DNA of 6,975 bases from Hydrogenothermus sp. (lineage in GTDB: Bacteria; Aquificota; Aquificia; Aquificales; Hydrogenothermaceae), in assembly GCA_003978675.1 (NCBI GenBank), contig QNYP01000171.1, positions 1 to 6,975 of the forward strand. Direction: 5' to 3'. Under the pieces are notes generated by a model. The model ran no database searches, was not told the DNA's origin, and saw nothing but the letters and a program-made list of their open reading frames with translations. The translations under genes were made by a program, and so were the position numbers. Position 1 is the first letter of the stretch, and the number at the start of each line of letters is the position of its first letter. Shown one piece after another: positions 6,827 through 6,975 of the stretch.

Positions 6827-6975
6827 GCAGGAGGAAAGTTTTCTAAAAAAGCCTATGAGTATTCAGGAGGATTGCACGGGGTTGGTGCATCTGTAGTTAA
6901 TGCATTATCAAAATGGCTTGTTGTTGAAGTTTACAGAGATGGAAAAGTTTACAGACAAGAATATGAATATGGAAA

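Larger units (their letters stand above)
6379..6975. repeat. Terminal perfect inverted repeat (149-bp arms, 299-nt loop) inside gyrB, probable chimera
   Basis: Bases 6827-6975 are the exact reverse complement of 6379-6527. The arm reaches the last base of the window. The right arm therefore repeats, on the plus strand, GyrB coding sequence from AGGKFSKKAYEYSGG through the YRDGKVYRQEYEYG segment, with no start and no continuation. The loop (6528-6826) holds the N-terminal ATPase part of gyrB. Both junctions involve the same GyrB point, GCAGGAGG. As at the left end, I infer a strand-switch chimera or misassembly. Sequence to the right of 6826 is not the native upstream region of gyrB. Confidence 0.94.

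Noticed and set aside
6379..6975. Invertible switch controlling gyrB
   Set aside because: No recombinase or recognition site is seen, gyrB is essential, and the arm is cut only by the window end.

Overview
The window is AT-rich bacterial DNA carrying five protein genes and one tRNA. Four genes lie on the minus strand in the order gyrB, ilvE, a 12-haem cytochrome and thiE. A tRNA-Ser(GCU) and a small one-helix membrane protein lie on the plus strand. The A/T-biased codons, lysine-rich proteins, encoded tRNA CCA end, TTG starts and large multihaem cytochrome fit a thermophilic, respiring bacterium. My best guess is the Aquificota, perhaps Hydrogenothermaceae. That guess rests on general appearance, not on a search.

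The most important structural fact is that both ends of the window are inverted duplications that run exactly to the last base. On the left, 1-115 is the perfect reverse complement of 160-274 (44-nt loop). On the right, 6379-6527 is the perfect reverse complement of 6827-6975 (299-nt loop). This pattern is typical of chimeras made by whole-genome amplification (MDA) or of misassembled contig ends. It is unlikely to be chromosomal structure. The right-hand structure also explains the apparent damage to gyrB. A 5-nt loss falls exactly on the arm boundary (6527/6528) and breaks the frame, and the true gyrB start is cut off at 6826/6827.

Layout: 117-284 (+) encodes a 55-residue single-helix protein whose TAA overlaps the TAG of thiE (281-901, -; thiamine phosphate synthase). 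A short divergent region (902-958) holds the thiE ribosome binding site and a good sigma-70-type promoter for tRNA-Ser (959-1052, +). The tRNA is wedged antisense between two minus-strand genes. From 1058 to 3472 (-) is a 12-CXXCH cytochrome c with a signal peptide and a C-terminal membrane anchor. Upstream are ilvE (3509-4414, -) and gyrB (4428 to about 6826, -, frameshifted). There are 13 nt between gyrB and ilvE and 36 nt between ilvE and the cytochrome gene, so these three are probably one transcription unit.

The genes do not form one pathway: DNA topology, branched-chain amino acid synthesis, thiamine synthesis and extracytoplasmic electron transfer sit together, as in the mixed operons of compact thermophile genomes. 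The 12-haem cytochrome is the item of greatest biological interest. No mobile element, CRISPR array or defence system was seen.
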